NCBI RefSeq assembly: GCF_001544695.2
Contig: NZ_FCOM02000046.1
Location: forward strand, 1-64,000
Direction: 5' to 3'
Length of the DNA stretch: 64,000 nt
Source of the DNA: Caballeronia arvi
GTDB taxonomy: Bacteria > Pseudomonadota > Gammaproteobacteria > Burkholderiales > Burkholderiaceae
In this document: one piece after another, positions 39,154 to 47,376 of the stretch
Layout of the letters: each line of letters starts with the position of its first letter
Position numbering within the stretch: the stretch's first letter is position 1
Position numbers and translations under genes: made by a program
The notes under the pieces: generated by a model
Database searches by the model: none
Seen by the model: the letters and a program-made list of their open reading frames with translations, nothing else
Told to the model about the DNA's origin: nothing

Positions 39154-40436
39154 CGCAAGCGGCGCAGGCACTGCTCGGCTGTATCGCCGACGATTTCACC
39201 GGCGCGACCGATCTCGCCAACATGCTCGTGCGCGGCGGCATGCGCACGGTGCAGACCATAGGCGTTCCTTCTGCCGATACGCAGATCGACGCGGACGCGC
39301 TCGTCGTCGCGCTGAAGTCGCGCACGATTCCCGCCGCCGACGCCGTGCGCCAGTCGCTCGACGCGCTCGAATGGCTGCGCGCGCGGGGCTGTCGCCAGTT
39401 CATCTTCAAGTATTGCTCGACCTTCGATTCCACCGACGAAGGCAACATCGGCCCGGTCGCGGACGCACTACTGGACGCGCTGAAAGACGATTTCACGATT
39501 GCGTGCCCGGCGTTTCCCGAGAACGGCCGCACGATCTTTCGCGGCAATCTGTTTGTCGGCGATGTGTTGCTGAACGAATCGGGCATGGAGAATCATCCGC
39601 TCACGCCGATGACGGATCCGAACCTCGTGCGCGTCTTGCAGCGGCAGACGAAGTCGAAGGTCGGTTTGATCCGCTACGACACGATCGCGAAGGGCGCCGA
39701 CGCGATCCGCGCGCGCATCGACGAATTGAAGCGGGACGGCGTGCGCCTGGCGATCGCCGATGCCGTCTCCGACGCCGATCTGTACACGCTCGGCGACGCG
39801 TGCCGCGATCTCGCGCTGATCACGGGCGGCTCTGGCATCGCGCTCGGGCTTCCGCAGAACTTTCGCGCGGCGAATCTGCTTGCGCACGCGGAACACGCCG
39901 CGGACTTGCCGAAGCTCGAAGGCAAGTCGGTGGTGCTGGCGGGCAGCGCATCGAAGGCGACGAACGCGCAGGTTGCGCACTGGCGCGAAACGAAGCCGGC
40001 ATTCCGAGTCGATCCGATGGCGCTGTCGCGCGGCGAGCCGGTGGTCGATGAAGCGGTCGCGTTCGCGCGCGATCGTTTCGCGGAGAACGAGACGGTGCTG
40101 ATCTACGCGACGTCATCACCGGATGAAGTAAAGGCGGTGCAAAAGGAGTTGGGCGTCGAGAAGGCGGGGCATCTGGTCGAAGACGCGCTTGCGTCGATCG
40201 CGCGCAAGTTGCGGGACGAGGGCGTACGCAAGTTCGTCGTCGCGGGCGGCGAGACCTCGGGCGCGGTGGTGCAAGCGCTGAACGTGCGCAGCTTGAGGAT
40301 TGGGCCGCAGATCGATCCGGGCGTGCCCGCGACGCAAGCGATTGGCAGAAACGAAGAAGACAGCATCGGTCTCGCGCTCAAGTCCGGCAATTTCGGCACG
40401 ACCGATTTCTTCGAGAAGGCGTTGAAGGCACTGTGA
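39150..40436 (+). CDS. otnK: 3-oxo-tetronate kinase (DUF1537)
   Basis: A four-carbon acid sugar kinase of 428 residues. The N-terminal half starts GCIADDFTGATDLANML, the diagnostic motif of the family, and the C-terminal half holds the nucleotide-binding VVAGGETSGAVV. It should phosphorylate 3-oxo-tetronate with ATP. The ATG at 39150 overlaps the ltnD stop; the long frame upstream lies inside ltnD. The gene ends in an overlap with otnC. Confidence 0.9.
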   Translation: MTQAAQALLGCIADDFTGATDLANMLVRGGMRTVQTIGVPSADTQIDADALVVALKSRTIPAADAVRQSLDALEWLRARGCRQFIFKYCSTFDSTDEGNIGPVADALLDALKDDFTIACPAFPENGRTIFRGNLFVGDVLLNESGMENHPLTPMTDPNLVRVLQRQTKSKVGLIRYDTIAKGADAIRARIDELKRDGVRLAIADAVSDADLYTLGDACRDLALITGGSGIALGLPQNFRAANLLAHAEHAADLPKLEGKSVVLAGSASKATNAQVAHWRETKPAFRVDPMALSRGEPVVDEAVAFARDRFAENETVLIYATSSPDEVKAVQKELGVEKAGHLVEDALASIARKLRDEGVRKFVVAGGETSGAVVQALNVRSLRIGPQIDPGVPATQAIGRNEEDSIGLALKSGNFGTTDFFEKALKAL

Positions 40437-41077
40437 TGGCATCGAACGAGAACCGCATTCGGGAAGATATTTGCGTGACGGGCAAGAGCCTGTACGAGCG
40501 TCGTTACACGGTTGGCAGCGCGGGCAATATCAGTGCGCGTCTCGATGATGGCTGGCTGATCACACCGACGGACGCGTGCCTTGGCCGCCTCGATCCGAAC
40601 GACATAGCGAAGGTGGACAGCAAGGGCAATCATGTGTCGGGCGGAAGGCCGTCGAAGACGCTGGCGCTGCATCGCAAGATCTATGAAAACAATGCCGGAG
40701 CGAAAGGCGTGGTGCACACGCATTCGACGCATCTGGTCGCGCTGACGTTGGCCGGCGTATGGAGCAACGATGATGTCTTGCCGCCGATCACGCCGTACTA
40801 CGTGATGAAGGTGGGCCATGTGCCGTTGATAGCGTACCGCCGTCCGGGAGACGAGGGCGTTGCGGAGGAAGTGGCGGCGTTGGCATCGAGGGTGCGCGCG
40901 GTGTTGCTGGAGCGTCTGGGACCGGTGGTATGGGAGAAGACGGTATCGCACGCGAGTTATGCGCTGGAGGAGCTGGAGGAGACGGCGCGGCTATATTTGT
41001 CGATGATGCCGCGCCCCGAACCGTTACCGGAAGCAGCGATAGAGGATCTAAGAAAAACATTCGGCGCACGCTGGTAG
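40436..41077 (+). CDS. otnC: 3-oxo-tetronate 4-phosphate decarboxylase, class II aldolase fold
   Basis: A 213-residue class II aldolase/adducin protein. The zinc-binding VVHTHSTH motif and GSAGNISARL with PTDACLGRLDP are in place. It should decarboxylate the phosphorylated 3-oxo-tetronate to dihydroxyacetone phosphate. The ATG at 40436 shares a base with the otnK stop. The last codons (ATA, CTA, AGA, ACA) are rare for this genome, and a repeat follows. Confidence 0.88.
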   Translation: MASNENRIREDICVTGKSLYERRYTVGSAGNISARLDDGWLITPTDACLGRLDPNDIAKVDSKGNHVSGGRPSKTLALHRKIYENNAGAKGVVHTHSTHLVALTLAGVWSNDDVLPPITPYYVMKVGHVPLIAYRRPGDEGVAEEVAALASRVRAVLLERLGPVVWEKTVSHASYALEELEETARLYLSMMPRPEPLPEAAIEDLRKTFGARW

Positions 41078-41260
41078 CAAACCGAAACCAGAACGACCCC
41101 ACGGCAGCGCGCAGCGCAGTGCCGGAGCTTGCAGGAGCTGCACCAGAGAGTTGAGCGATGCGAGGTGTCAGACCGTGCGCGATCCACGCCGCAACAGACC
41201 TACGAGAACACTCGCTACTCCGGGTTCCATTCAGCCAATCGCCTGTGCCGCGGCCGGCGT
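41078..41260. other. Intergenic stretch between otnC and the repeat
   Basis: Together with the repeat this makes a 318-base gap inside what is otherwise one operon. It shows no credible gene, promoter or terminator. Confidence 0.5.
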
Positions 41261-41377
41261 GAAGTGCTTAGGCTGGGGAGAGCTGTTTCTTTGGTTACTT
41301 TCTTTGCAGCAGCAAAGAAAGTGACTGCTGCCCCGCATAGGGGCAACACCAATAAACCGACATGAAATCAGGATTCC
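41261..41377 (+). repeat. Dispersed repeat, copy 2, inside the tetronate operon
   Basis: This is the second copy of the element at 1-117, in the same orientation and aligned without gaps. It has the same ACTTTCTTTGC-AGCA-GCAAAGAAAGT hairpin and a GCCCC-N5-GGGGC hairpin. It ends 18 bases before the hydroxypyruvate isomerase-like start codon. Confidence 0.9.
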
Positions 41378-41395
41378 ATAGGGAGCACGAAGAAA

Positions 41396-42184
41396 ATGCC
41401 AAAATTCGCAGCAAACCTGACGATGATGTACACGGAGCATGCGTTCCTTGACCGTTTCGCAGCGGCATCGAAAGACGGCTTCAAGGCGGTTGAATTCCTG
41501 TTCCCGTACGACTTTGCAGCAAGCGACATCGAGCAGCGTCTAAAAGACAACAACCTGACGCAAGCGCTTTTCAACGCGCCACCGGGCGATTGGAGCAAGG
41601 GCGAGCGAGGCATCGCGTCCATACCTGGAAGGGAAGAAGAGTTCAGGCAAAGCGTCGAGAAAGGCCTCGAATACGCCGCCGTGCTGGGCAACAAGAAACT
41701 CCACGTAATGGCCGGCCTGATCGCCAAAGATCAACCTCGCGACAAACACCGCGAAACGTACAAAAAGAACCTCGAATACGCGGCAAGAGAAGCGCAGAAG
41801 GCAAACATCGGCATCGTAATCGAGCCGATCAACACCCGCGATATCCCCGGCTTCTTCCTGAACCGCCAGGACGAAGCCCAGCAAATCTGCGACGAGATAA
41901 AAGCACCAAACCTGCAAGTGCAATTCGACATCTACCACTGCCAGATCGTAGAAGGCGACATCGCGATAAAACTGAAACGCGACATGAAGCGCCCGAACGC
42001 GGGCATCGGCCATATCCAGATCGCGGGCGTGCCGGAGCGGCATGAACCGAGCATCGGCGAGCTGAACTATCCGTATCTGTTCGACCTGATCGATTCCCTC
42101 GGCTACGAGGGCTATGTCGGCTGCGAATACAAACCGAAGGCGGGCACATCTGAAGGTCTCGGTTGGCTCAAACCTTATCTGTAA
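41396..42184 (+). CDS. otnI: 2-oxo-tetronate isomerase, hydroxypyruvate isomerase family
   Basis: A TIM-barrel isomerase of 262 residues. The segments FAANLTMMYTEHAFLDRF, VIEPINTRDIPGFFL (with a metal-binding Glu), VQFDIYHCQ and VGCEYKPK are those of the Hyi/OtnI family. In this cluster it should convert 2-oxo-tetronate from LtnD into 3-oxo-tetronate for OtnK. Hydroxypyruvate isomerase activity in glyoxylate metabolism is the alternative. Its codons are unusual for the window (ATA, AGA, GTA, GCA, CTA), most clearly in the middle third. Confidence 0.87.
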   Translation: MPKFAANLTMMYTEHAFLDRFAAASKDGFKAVEFLFPYDFAASDIEQRLKDNNLTQALFNAPPGDWSKGERGIASIPGREEEFRQSVEKGLEYAAVLGNKKLHVMAGLIAKDQPRDKHRETYKKNLEYAAREAQKANIGIVIEPINTRDIPGFFLNRQDEAQQICDEIKAPNLQVQFDIYHCQIVEGDIAIKLKRDMKRPNAGIGHIQIAGVPERHEPSIGELNYPYLFDLIDSLGYEGYVGCEYKPKAGTSEGLGWLKPYL

Positions 42185-42197
42185 AAAGGAAGCGCAC

Positions 42198-43163
42198 ATG
42201 AAGATTCTCATCACCGGCGGCGCGGGTTTCATCGGCCAGCGTCTCGCGAAGCGTCTGCTGGACCGAAACGAACTGAACGGCAAGCCGGTCACGGAAATCG
42301 TGCTGCTGGACGTCGCGCGCCCTCACGACGAACGCCTTCTGAGCGACAAACGCGTGCGCGCGGAAACCGGCGATATCTCCGATCCTGCCGTGCTGCGCCG
42401 CCATATCGATACGCAGACGGAAGCGATCTTCCATCTCGCCGCGATCGTGAGCGGCCAGGCCGAAGCCGACTTCGATCTCGGCATGAAGATCAACCTTGAC
42501 GCCTCGCGCGCGCTGCTCGAAGTGTGCCGCGCGGCGGGGCACAAGCCGCGCGTCGTGTTCACGAGCTCGGTCGCGGTCTACGGCGGCACGCTGCCCGATG
42601 TCGTGCAGGACGACACCGCGCTCAATCCGCAATCGTCGTATGGAACGCAGAAGGCGATCGCCGAATTGCTGCTGTCGGACTATGCACGGCGCGGTTTCGT
42701 CGATGGCCGCGTGCTGCGCCTGCCGACCATCAGCGTGCGGCCGGGCAAGCCGAACGCGGCGGCGTCGTCGTTCGCGAGCGGCATCATCCGCGAGCCGCTG
42801 AACGGCGAGCGCTCGACGTGTCCCGTCGACGGCGAAACGCGCGTGTGGCTGCTCTCGCCGAAAAGCGCGGTAGAAGCGCTCATCGCGGGCTGCGAGATCG
42901 ATCGCGATAAGCTCGGCAATCGGCCCGTGATCAATCTGCCGGGCTTGTCGGTGAGCGTGAACGAGATGGTCGCGGCGCTGCGTGAAGTGGCGGGCGATGA
43001 GGCAGCCGGGCGCATCGACTGGCAGCGCGACGAGCGCATCGAGAAGATCGTCGGCAGCTGGCCGGGCGCATGGAACACCGCGCGCGCGGAGCAACTGGGC
43101 CTCTCGGGCGACAGGAATTTCGCCGACGTGATCCGCGCCTATATTGCCGACGAACGCGCGTAA
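42198..43163 (+). CDS. denD: D-erythronate dehydrogenase, SDR-type epimerase fold
   Basis: An extended SDR protein of 321 residues. The N-terminal TGGAGFIGQRLAKRLL binds NAD, and the catalytic Tyr/Lys lie in SSYGTQKAIAEL, with a conserved serine in FTSSVAVYGG. DenD oxidises D-erythronate to 2-oxo-tetronate, feeding the same route as LtnD. It begins 13 bases after otnI with AAAAGGAAG as its ribosome binding site. The gene closes the cluster; no tetronate transporter is encoded nearby. Confidence 0.85.
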   Translation: MKILITGGAGFIGQRLAKRLLDRNELNGKPVTEIVLLDVARPHDERLLSDKRVRAETGDISDPAVLRRHIDTQTEAIFHLAAIVSGQAEADFDLGMKINLDASRALLEVCRAAGHKPRVVFTSSVAVYGGTLPDVVQDDTALNPQSSYGTQKAIAELLLSDYARRGFVDGRVLRLPTISVRPGKPNAAASSFASGIIREPLNGERSTCPVDGETRVWLLSPKSAVEALIAGCEIDRDKLGNRPVINLPGLSVSVNEMVAALREVAGDEAAGRIDWQRDERIEKIVGSWPGAWNTARAEQLGLSGDRNFADVIRAYIADERA

Positions 43164-43428
43164 TCCCAAACTCTGTACCCTCAACCGGGCATCGTGCAAC
43201 GCGATGCCCGCCGGTCATGCGTGCATTCGCATTTCCGGGCTACACTTATCTCTTAAATGTGACGAACGTCGGCCCGGCGCCGCGTGCACCGCGTTGAACC
43301 ACGGGCGGTGGCAAGCTCGTATCTCGCTCGCTTTCGTGCTTCTTGCGCCTTCGCCGCGCCGCTGAACCAGTTCGGCGGCGCGCGTTTCGTCGTCTCGCGA
43401 ATACACCTTCCCGCGCGGGAGATTTCCC

Positions 43429-44523
43429 ATGTTGTTGCATCAGCTAGTCGATCGATTCGGCCCGGCGATCGTTTTTGTCAACGTGATGGGCTCGGCGCTC
43501 GGGCTGCCCGTGCCCGCAATGCCGACGATGATCATCGTCGGCGCGTCCGTCGCACTGATGGCGGTCGACGGCGGCGCGTTCTGGCCGCCGCTCGTCGGCG
43601 TGCTGTGCGTCGCGGTGGCGGGCGGCGTGCTCGGCGATCTCGTCTGGTTTCAGGGCGGGCGCAAGTACGGCGACAAGACGCTCAAAACCATCTGCAAACT
43701 TTCCCTTTCGCGCGATACCTGCGTGAAAAAGACCGAGCGCTTCTTCGGCCGCTGGGGCGTGCGCGTGCTGCTGGTCGCGAAGTTCATCCCCGGTCTGTCG
43801 CTCGTCTCCGTGCCGCTCGCGGGCGCGATGGGCGTGCGCCTGCGCAGCTTCATCGCGCACGACGGCGCGGGCATCGCGTTGTGGGGCGCGGTCGGGCTGA
43901 CCGTCGGCGTGATCTTCGCGGCGCAGCTGGAAATGGTCTTCGCGATGATCTCGCAGCTCGGCCGCCAGGCGGTGATGGTCGTCGCCGCGTTGCTCGCGGT
44001 CTATGTCGTTTATCGCTGGTGGCGCCGCCGCGCGCTCATGGCGACGCTGGAAAAGGCGCGCATCAGCGTGGACGAGCTGTATGCGCTGATGAACGACGAG
44101 CCGGTGCCCGTCATCTTCGATATCCGCTCGCCGGAAAAGCGCATGCTCGATCCGCAGACGATTCCCGGCTCGCTCTTCGCCGACGAGCGCGATCTCGCGA
44201 ACATCATCGAAAGCTATGACAAGTCGCGCAAGGTCGTCATCTATTGCTCGTGCCCGAACGAAGTGTCGGCGGCGTGGATGGCGAAGACGATGCGCAACGC
44301 GGGTTTTCGCGACGTCGTGCCGCTCATGGGCGGACTCGACGCGTGGCGGCTCGCCGGTTTCGATGTCGCGACGCTGACCGAGTTCGGCGAACTCATGGCG
44401 ACGACGCCCGAGGAAGTCGCGGAAATGGCCGCGATGTGCCCGTGGCCGGTGAAAGCGGCGGCATCCTCGGCGGGTTCGGCATCCCTTCATGAAGCGGGTT
44501 TTCCACACGGAGATCGTGCATGA
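43429..44523 (+). CDS. DedA-family membrane protein fused to a rhodanese domain
   Basis: This 364-residue fusion has an N-terminal DedA/SNARE-associated membrane domain (about 1-200, with GRKYGDKTLKTIC, FFGRWGVRVLLVAKFIPG and VSVPLAGAMG). A cytosolic rhodanese domain (about 215-325) follows, with the active-site loop YCSCPNEVS (Cys273, Cys275). DedA proteins flip lipids or maintain the proton gradient, and rhodanese domains move sulfur or sense redox state. The gene overlaps the next flavoprotein gene by four bases (ATGA), so the two should work together. The joint function is unknown. Confidence 0.85.
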   Translation: MLLHQLVDRFGPAIVFVNVMGSALGLPVPAMPTMIIVGASVALMAVDGGAFWPPLVGVLCVAVAGGVLGDLVWFQGGRKYGDKTLKTICKLSLSRDTCVKKTERFFGRWGVRVLLVAKFIPGLSLVSVPLAGAMGVRLRSFIAHDGAGIALWGAVGLTVGVIFAAQLEMVFAMISQLGRQAVMVVAALLAVYVVYRWWRRRALMATLEKARISVDELYALMNDEPVPVIFDIRSPEKRMLDPQTIPGSLFADERDLANIIESYDKSRKVVIYCSCPNEVSAAWMAKTMRNAGFRDVVPLMGGLDAWRLAGFDVATLTEFGELMATTPEEVAEMAAMCPWPVKAAASSAGSASLHEAGFPHGDRA

Positions 44524-46322
44524 GCACCACCCCGAATGGCGAGTACGGACCAGGCATGCCGAATGTCGTCGCATGGAGCGCGCGCGAGCCTATCGAGAAT
44601 CCGAACCCGAATGTCGTGCCGACGCCCGCCGCTCCGCCCATCGCGACGGATGAAAGCGCGCCGTTCTCGCCGCTCGAAACGCGCGCGCATCAGATGTTTC
44701 CGCGCCTGACGGACAGCGAAATCGAGCGCATGAGCCGCTTCGGCACCGCCGCACACTGGCGTCGTGGCGAGTGGATGTTCCGCACGGGCGAAACCGGGCG
44801 CGGCATGGTGATCGTGCTCGCCGGGCTCGTGCGCGTGACGCGGCGCAATGCGCTCGGACAGGAGCATCTCGTCGTCGAGCACGGGCCGGGGCATTTTCTC
44901 GCCGAAGTGGCGCAGCTTTCGGGCAAGCCGTGTCTCGTCGATGGCCTGGCCGCCGAGGACGTCGACGGCATCGTGATTCCGCCGGAGCGTCTGCGCGCCC
45001 TGCTCGTCGCGGAAGCGGAACTGGGCGAGCGCATCATGCGCGCGCTGATTTTGCGGCGCGTCGGGCTCATCGAAAAAGGCAGCGGCCCGGTGCTGCTGGG
45101 CCAGTCGGACGATGGCCGCCTCGTGTCGCTGCAAAGCTTTTTGCGGCGCAACGGCTATCCGCATACGGTGATCGACGCTTGCACCGATCCCGACGCCATT
45201 TCGCTGCTCGAACGCATTTCGGCATCGACCTCCGATTTCCCGCTCGTCATCTGCCCGGACGGCACCGTGCTGCGCGCGCCCGACGAGAATCAGATCGCGA
45301 CGCAGCTCGGCTGGCTGCCCGAGTTCGATCCGGCGCATATCTACGATGTGGCGATCGTCGGCGCGGGGCCGGCCGGTCTCGCGACGGCGGTGTATGCGGC
45401 GTCGGAAGGCCTGTCGGTGGCGGTGTTCGATTGCCGCGCGCCGGGCGGGCAGGCGGGCGCGAGCTCGCGCATCGAGAACTATCTCGGATTTCCGACGGGC
45501 ATTTCCGGCCAGGCGCTCGCCGGCCGCGCGTTCGTGCAGGCGCAGAAGTTCGGCGCGCATATCGCGATTCCGACGAAGATCAAGGCGCTCCATTGCGACT
45601 GCAATCCGATTCAGATCGAGCTGGAAAACGGCACGCGCGTGACGACGCAGACGGTCGTGATCGCGTCGGGTGCGGCGTATCGGCGGCCGGACATCGCCGG
45701 GCTCGACCGGTACGAAGGGCACGGCACGTATTACTGGGCGTCGCCGGTCGAGGCGAAGCTGTGCAAGAACGCGGAAGTCGTGCTCGTCGGCGGCGGCAAC
45801 TCGGCGGGGCAGGCGGTCGTGTATCTGGCTTCGCACGCGAAGCACGTGCACGTGCTGATTCGCGGCGCGGGGCTCGCGGCGAGCATGTCGCATTATCTGG
45901 TGGAACGCATCGGTTCCTTGCCGAACGTGACGGTGCGCACGCATACGCAGATCACCTCGCTCGATGGCGACGGCCGCGCACTCACCGCCGTCAACTGCAA
46001 GACGCCCGACGGGCCGCTCACGATCGATTCGCGGCATCTGTTTCTCTTCACCGGCGCGGACCCGAACACCGACTGGCTGCGCAATTGCAACGTGAATGTC
46101 GATGGCAAGGGTTTCGTGCTTACCGGCCCCGAGGCACACGAAGGGCGCACGCAAGGCGTCCTCGCGCTCGAGACGAGCGTGCCGGGCGTGTTCGCAATCG
46201 GCGACGTGCGCTCCAGTTCCACCAAGCGCGTTGCGGCTGCGGTGGGCGAAGGCGCGGCGGTCGTCTCGCAGATTCACGGGCTGCTGGCGAAACGCGAGGC
46301 GTTGAGCGTACCGGCGCGGTAA
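44520..46322 (+). CDS. Three-module flavoprotein: cyclic-nucleotide-binding, glutaredoxin-like and thioredoxin-reductase-like
   Basis: The 600-residue protein has a cyclic-nucleotide-binding (CRP-like) domain at about 58-185. A short thioredoxin/glutaredoxin-like segment follows at about 198-265 (FLRRNGYPHTVIDACTD, then VICPDGTVLRAP) without a CxxC pair. A thioredoxin-reductase-fold FAD domain begins at GAGPAGLATA (281-290), with a second nucleotide site at LVGGGNSAGQA. In thioredoxin reductases CxxC follows the GTYY-like segment; here that place reads WASPVEAKLC (406-415) and the redox pair is lost. So it is probably not a thioredoxin reductase but a signal-controlled FAD/NAD(P)H enzyme. No DNA-binding domain is present. 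It is translationally coupled to the DedA-rhodanese gene. Confidence 0.85.
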   Translation: MSTTPNGEYGPGMPNVVAWSAREPIENPNPNVVPTPAAPPIATDESAPFSPLETRAHQMFPRLTDSEIERMSRFGTAAHWRRGEWMFRTGETGRGMVIVLAGLVRVTRRNALGQEHLVVEHGPGHFLAEVAQLSGKPCLVDGLAAEDVDGIVIPPERLRALLVAEAELGERIMRALILRRVGLIEKGSGPVLLGQSDDGRLVSLQSFLRRNGYPHTVIDACTDPDAISLLERISASTSDFPLVICPDGTVLRAPDENQIATQLGWLPEFDPAHIYDVAIVGAGPAGLATAVYAASEGLSVAVFDCRAPGGQAGASSRIENYLGFPTGISGQALAGRAFVQAQKFGAHIAIPTKIKALHCDCNPIQIELENGTRVTTQTVVIASGAAYRRPDIAGLDRYEGHGTYYWASPVEAKLCKNAEVVLVGGGNSAGQAVVYLASHAKHVHVLIRGAGLAASMSHYLVERIGSLPNVTVRTHTQITSLDGDGRALTAVNCKTPDGPLTIDSRHLFLFTGADPNTDWLRNCNVNVDGKGFVLTGPEAHEGRTQGVLALETSVPGVFAIGDVRSSSTKRVAAAVGEGAAVVSQIHGLLAKREALSVPAR

Positions 46323-46343
46323 TAACGCTTCATCGATATCCCC

Positions 46344-46372
46344 AAACGGCCACTCTGAAGTGGCCGTTTTTA
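46344..46372 (+). terminator. Rho-independent terminator after the flavoprotein gene
   Basis: An 11-bp stem, AAACGGCCACT (46344-46354) and AGTGGCCGTTT (46359-46369), with a CTGA loop is followed by a T-rich tail. It begins 21 bases after the stop codon. Confidence 0.9.
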
Positions 46373-46702
46373 TTTTCGTCATTGCGCAAAACTTCTTTAT
46401 CGCGACATTCCGTCCCAGTTGCAAAATTGTGTTTAAAGCCGCGCCAGTATTGCGTTTGTGGCTGCTCATTATTGAGCTTCAAGAAATTTGATCCCTTGCG
46501 TTGAATGATTTCAACGTTTTTCATTTCTTGCTGCCTATAATCGGCTGAAAGCTTGGCGAATTTAACGCAGGCTAAAATCGGGCAGCTAAATCATTGAGCG
46601 TGTAATTTCAGAAAATCATTTATTTTGATTTTCCGAATTCGCGCGCGCGCTTTAAGCACGCCAGATCGATGCATTTCAATTAACTAAGCAGAGGAGTATG
46701 CC
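46373..46702 (+). promoter_or_regulatory. AT-rich control region of the transcarbamylase cluster
   Basis: This gene-free stretch is clearly richer in A and T than the rest of the window. It holds a perfect -10 hexamer TATAAT (46536-46541) with no good -35, a palindrome GTTGAA-N4-TTCAAC (46500-46515) that fits the T-N11-A pattern of LysR sites, and a hairpin GAAAATCA/TGATTTTC (46611-46633) in the would-be leader. The weak -35 beside a palindrome suggests an activator-dependent promoter, possibly under the LysR gene at the end of the cluster. Confidence 0.55.
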
Positions 46703-47371
46703 GTGACGCAAAAACATTTTCATGCCGAGCCTTTCGATCTCGCTTTCGAGCCGCAACGCACCGCGCTCGTGATGATCGACATGCAGCGCGATTTCGTCGA
46801 GCCGGGCGGATTCGGCGAAGCGCTGGGCAATGACGTGTCGCTGGTGCGCACGGCCATCGAGCCTTGCAAGCGCGTGCTGGGCGCCGCGCGTGATGCCGGC
46901 TTGCTCGTCATCCATACGCGTGAAGGGCATCGCGCCGATCTGACCGATTGCCCGCCCGCGAAACTCACGCGCGGCGGCAAGACCTTCATCGGCACCGACG
47001 GACCGATGGGACGCATCCTCGTGCGCGGCGAGAAGGGCCACGACCTGATTCCCGAGCTCTATCCGTTGGCCGGCGAGCCGGTCATCGACAAGCCGGGCAA
47101 GGGCGCCTTCTATGAAACGGATCTGCATCTCATCCTGAAGAATCACGACATCCGCACGCTCATCGTGTGCGGCGTGACGACCGAGGTGTGCGTCACGACC
47201 ACGGTGCGCGAGGCAAACGATCGCGGCTTCGAATGCATCGTGCCGCAAGACTGCGTCGGCTCGTACTTCCCGGCGTTCCAGAGGTCCGCGCTCGAGATGA
47301 TCAAGGCGCAAGGCGCGATCTTCGGCTGGGTGAGCGAAGCCAGCGCGGTGATCGAGGCGCTGCGCGGCTGA
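46703..47371 (+). CDS. Isochorismatase-fold cysteine hydrolase, biuret/ureido amidohydrolase type
   Basis: A 222-residue cysteine hydrolase. Candidate triad residues are Asp26 in VMIDMQRDF, Lys130 or Lys133 in DKPGKGAFYETD and Cys163 in CGVTTEVCVTTT. The motif VREANDRGFECI and overall length fit the biuret hydrolase (BiuH) and ureidoacrylate hydrolase (RutB) branches rather than isochorismatases. It opens a cluster that ends in carbamoyl-phosphate use, so it probably hydrolyses an amide or ureide to a carbamoylated acid. The actual substrate cannot be read from sequence. The next gene starts five bases later. Confidence 0.82.
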   Translation: MTQKHFHAEPFDLAFEPQRTALVMIDMQRDFVEPGGFGEALGNDVSLVRTAIEPCKRVLGAARDAGLLVIHTREGHRADLTDCPPAKLTRGGKTFIGTDGPMGRILVRGEKGHDLIPELYPLAGEPVIDKPGKGAFYETDLHLILKNHDIRTLIVCGVTTEVCVTTTVREANDRGFECIVPQDCVGSYFPAFQRSALEMIKAQGAIFGWVSEASAVIEALRG

Positions 47372-47376
47372 GCGGG

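Noticed and set aside
43186..43210. Nine-bp hairpin after denD
   Set aside because: It is not followed by a T-tract and lies within a gap whose role is unclear, so I did not list it as a terminator.
46555..46568. GG-N10-GC spacing resembling a sigma-54 promoter
   Set aside because: Only the GG and GC pairs fit; the flanking bases do not match TGGCAC and TTGCA well enough.
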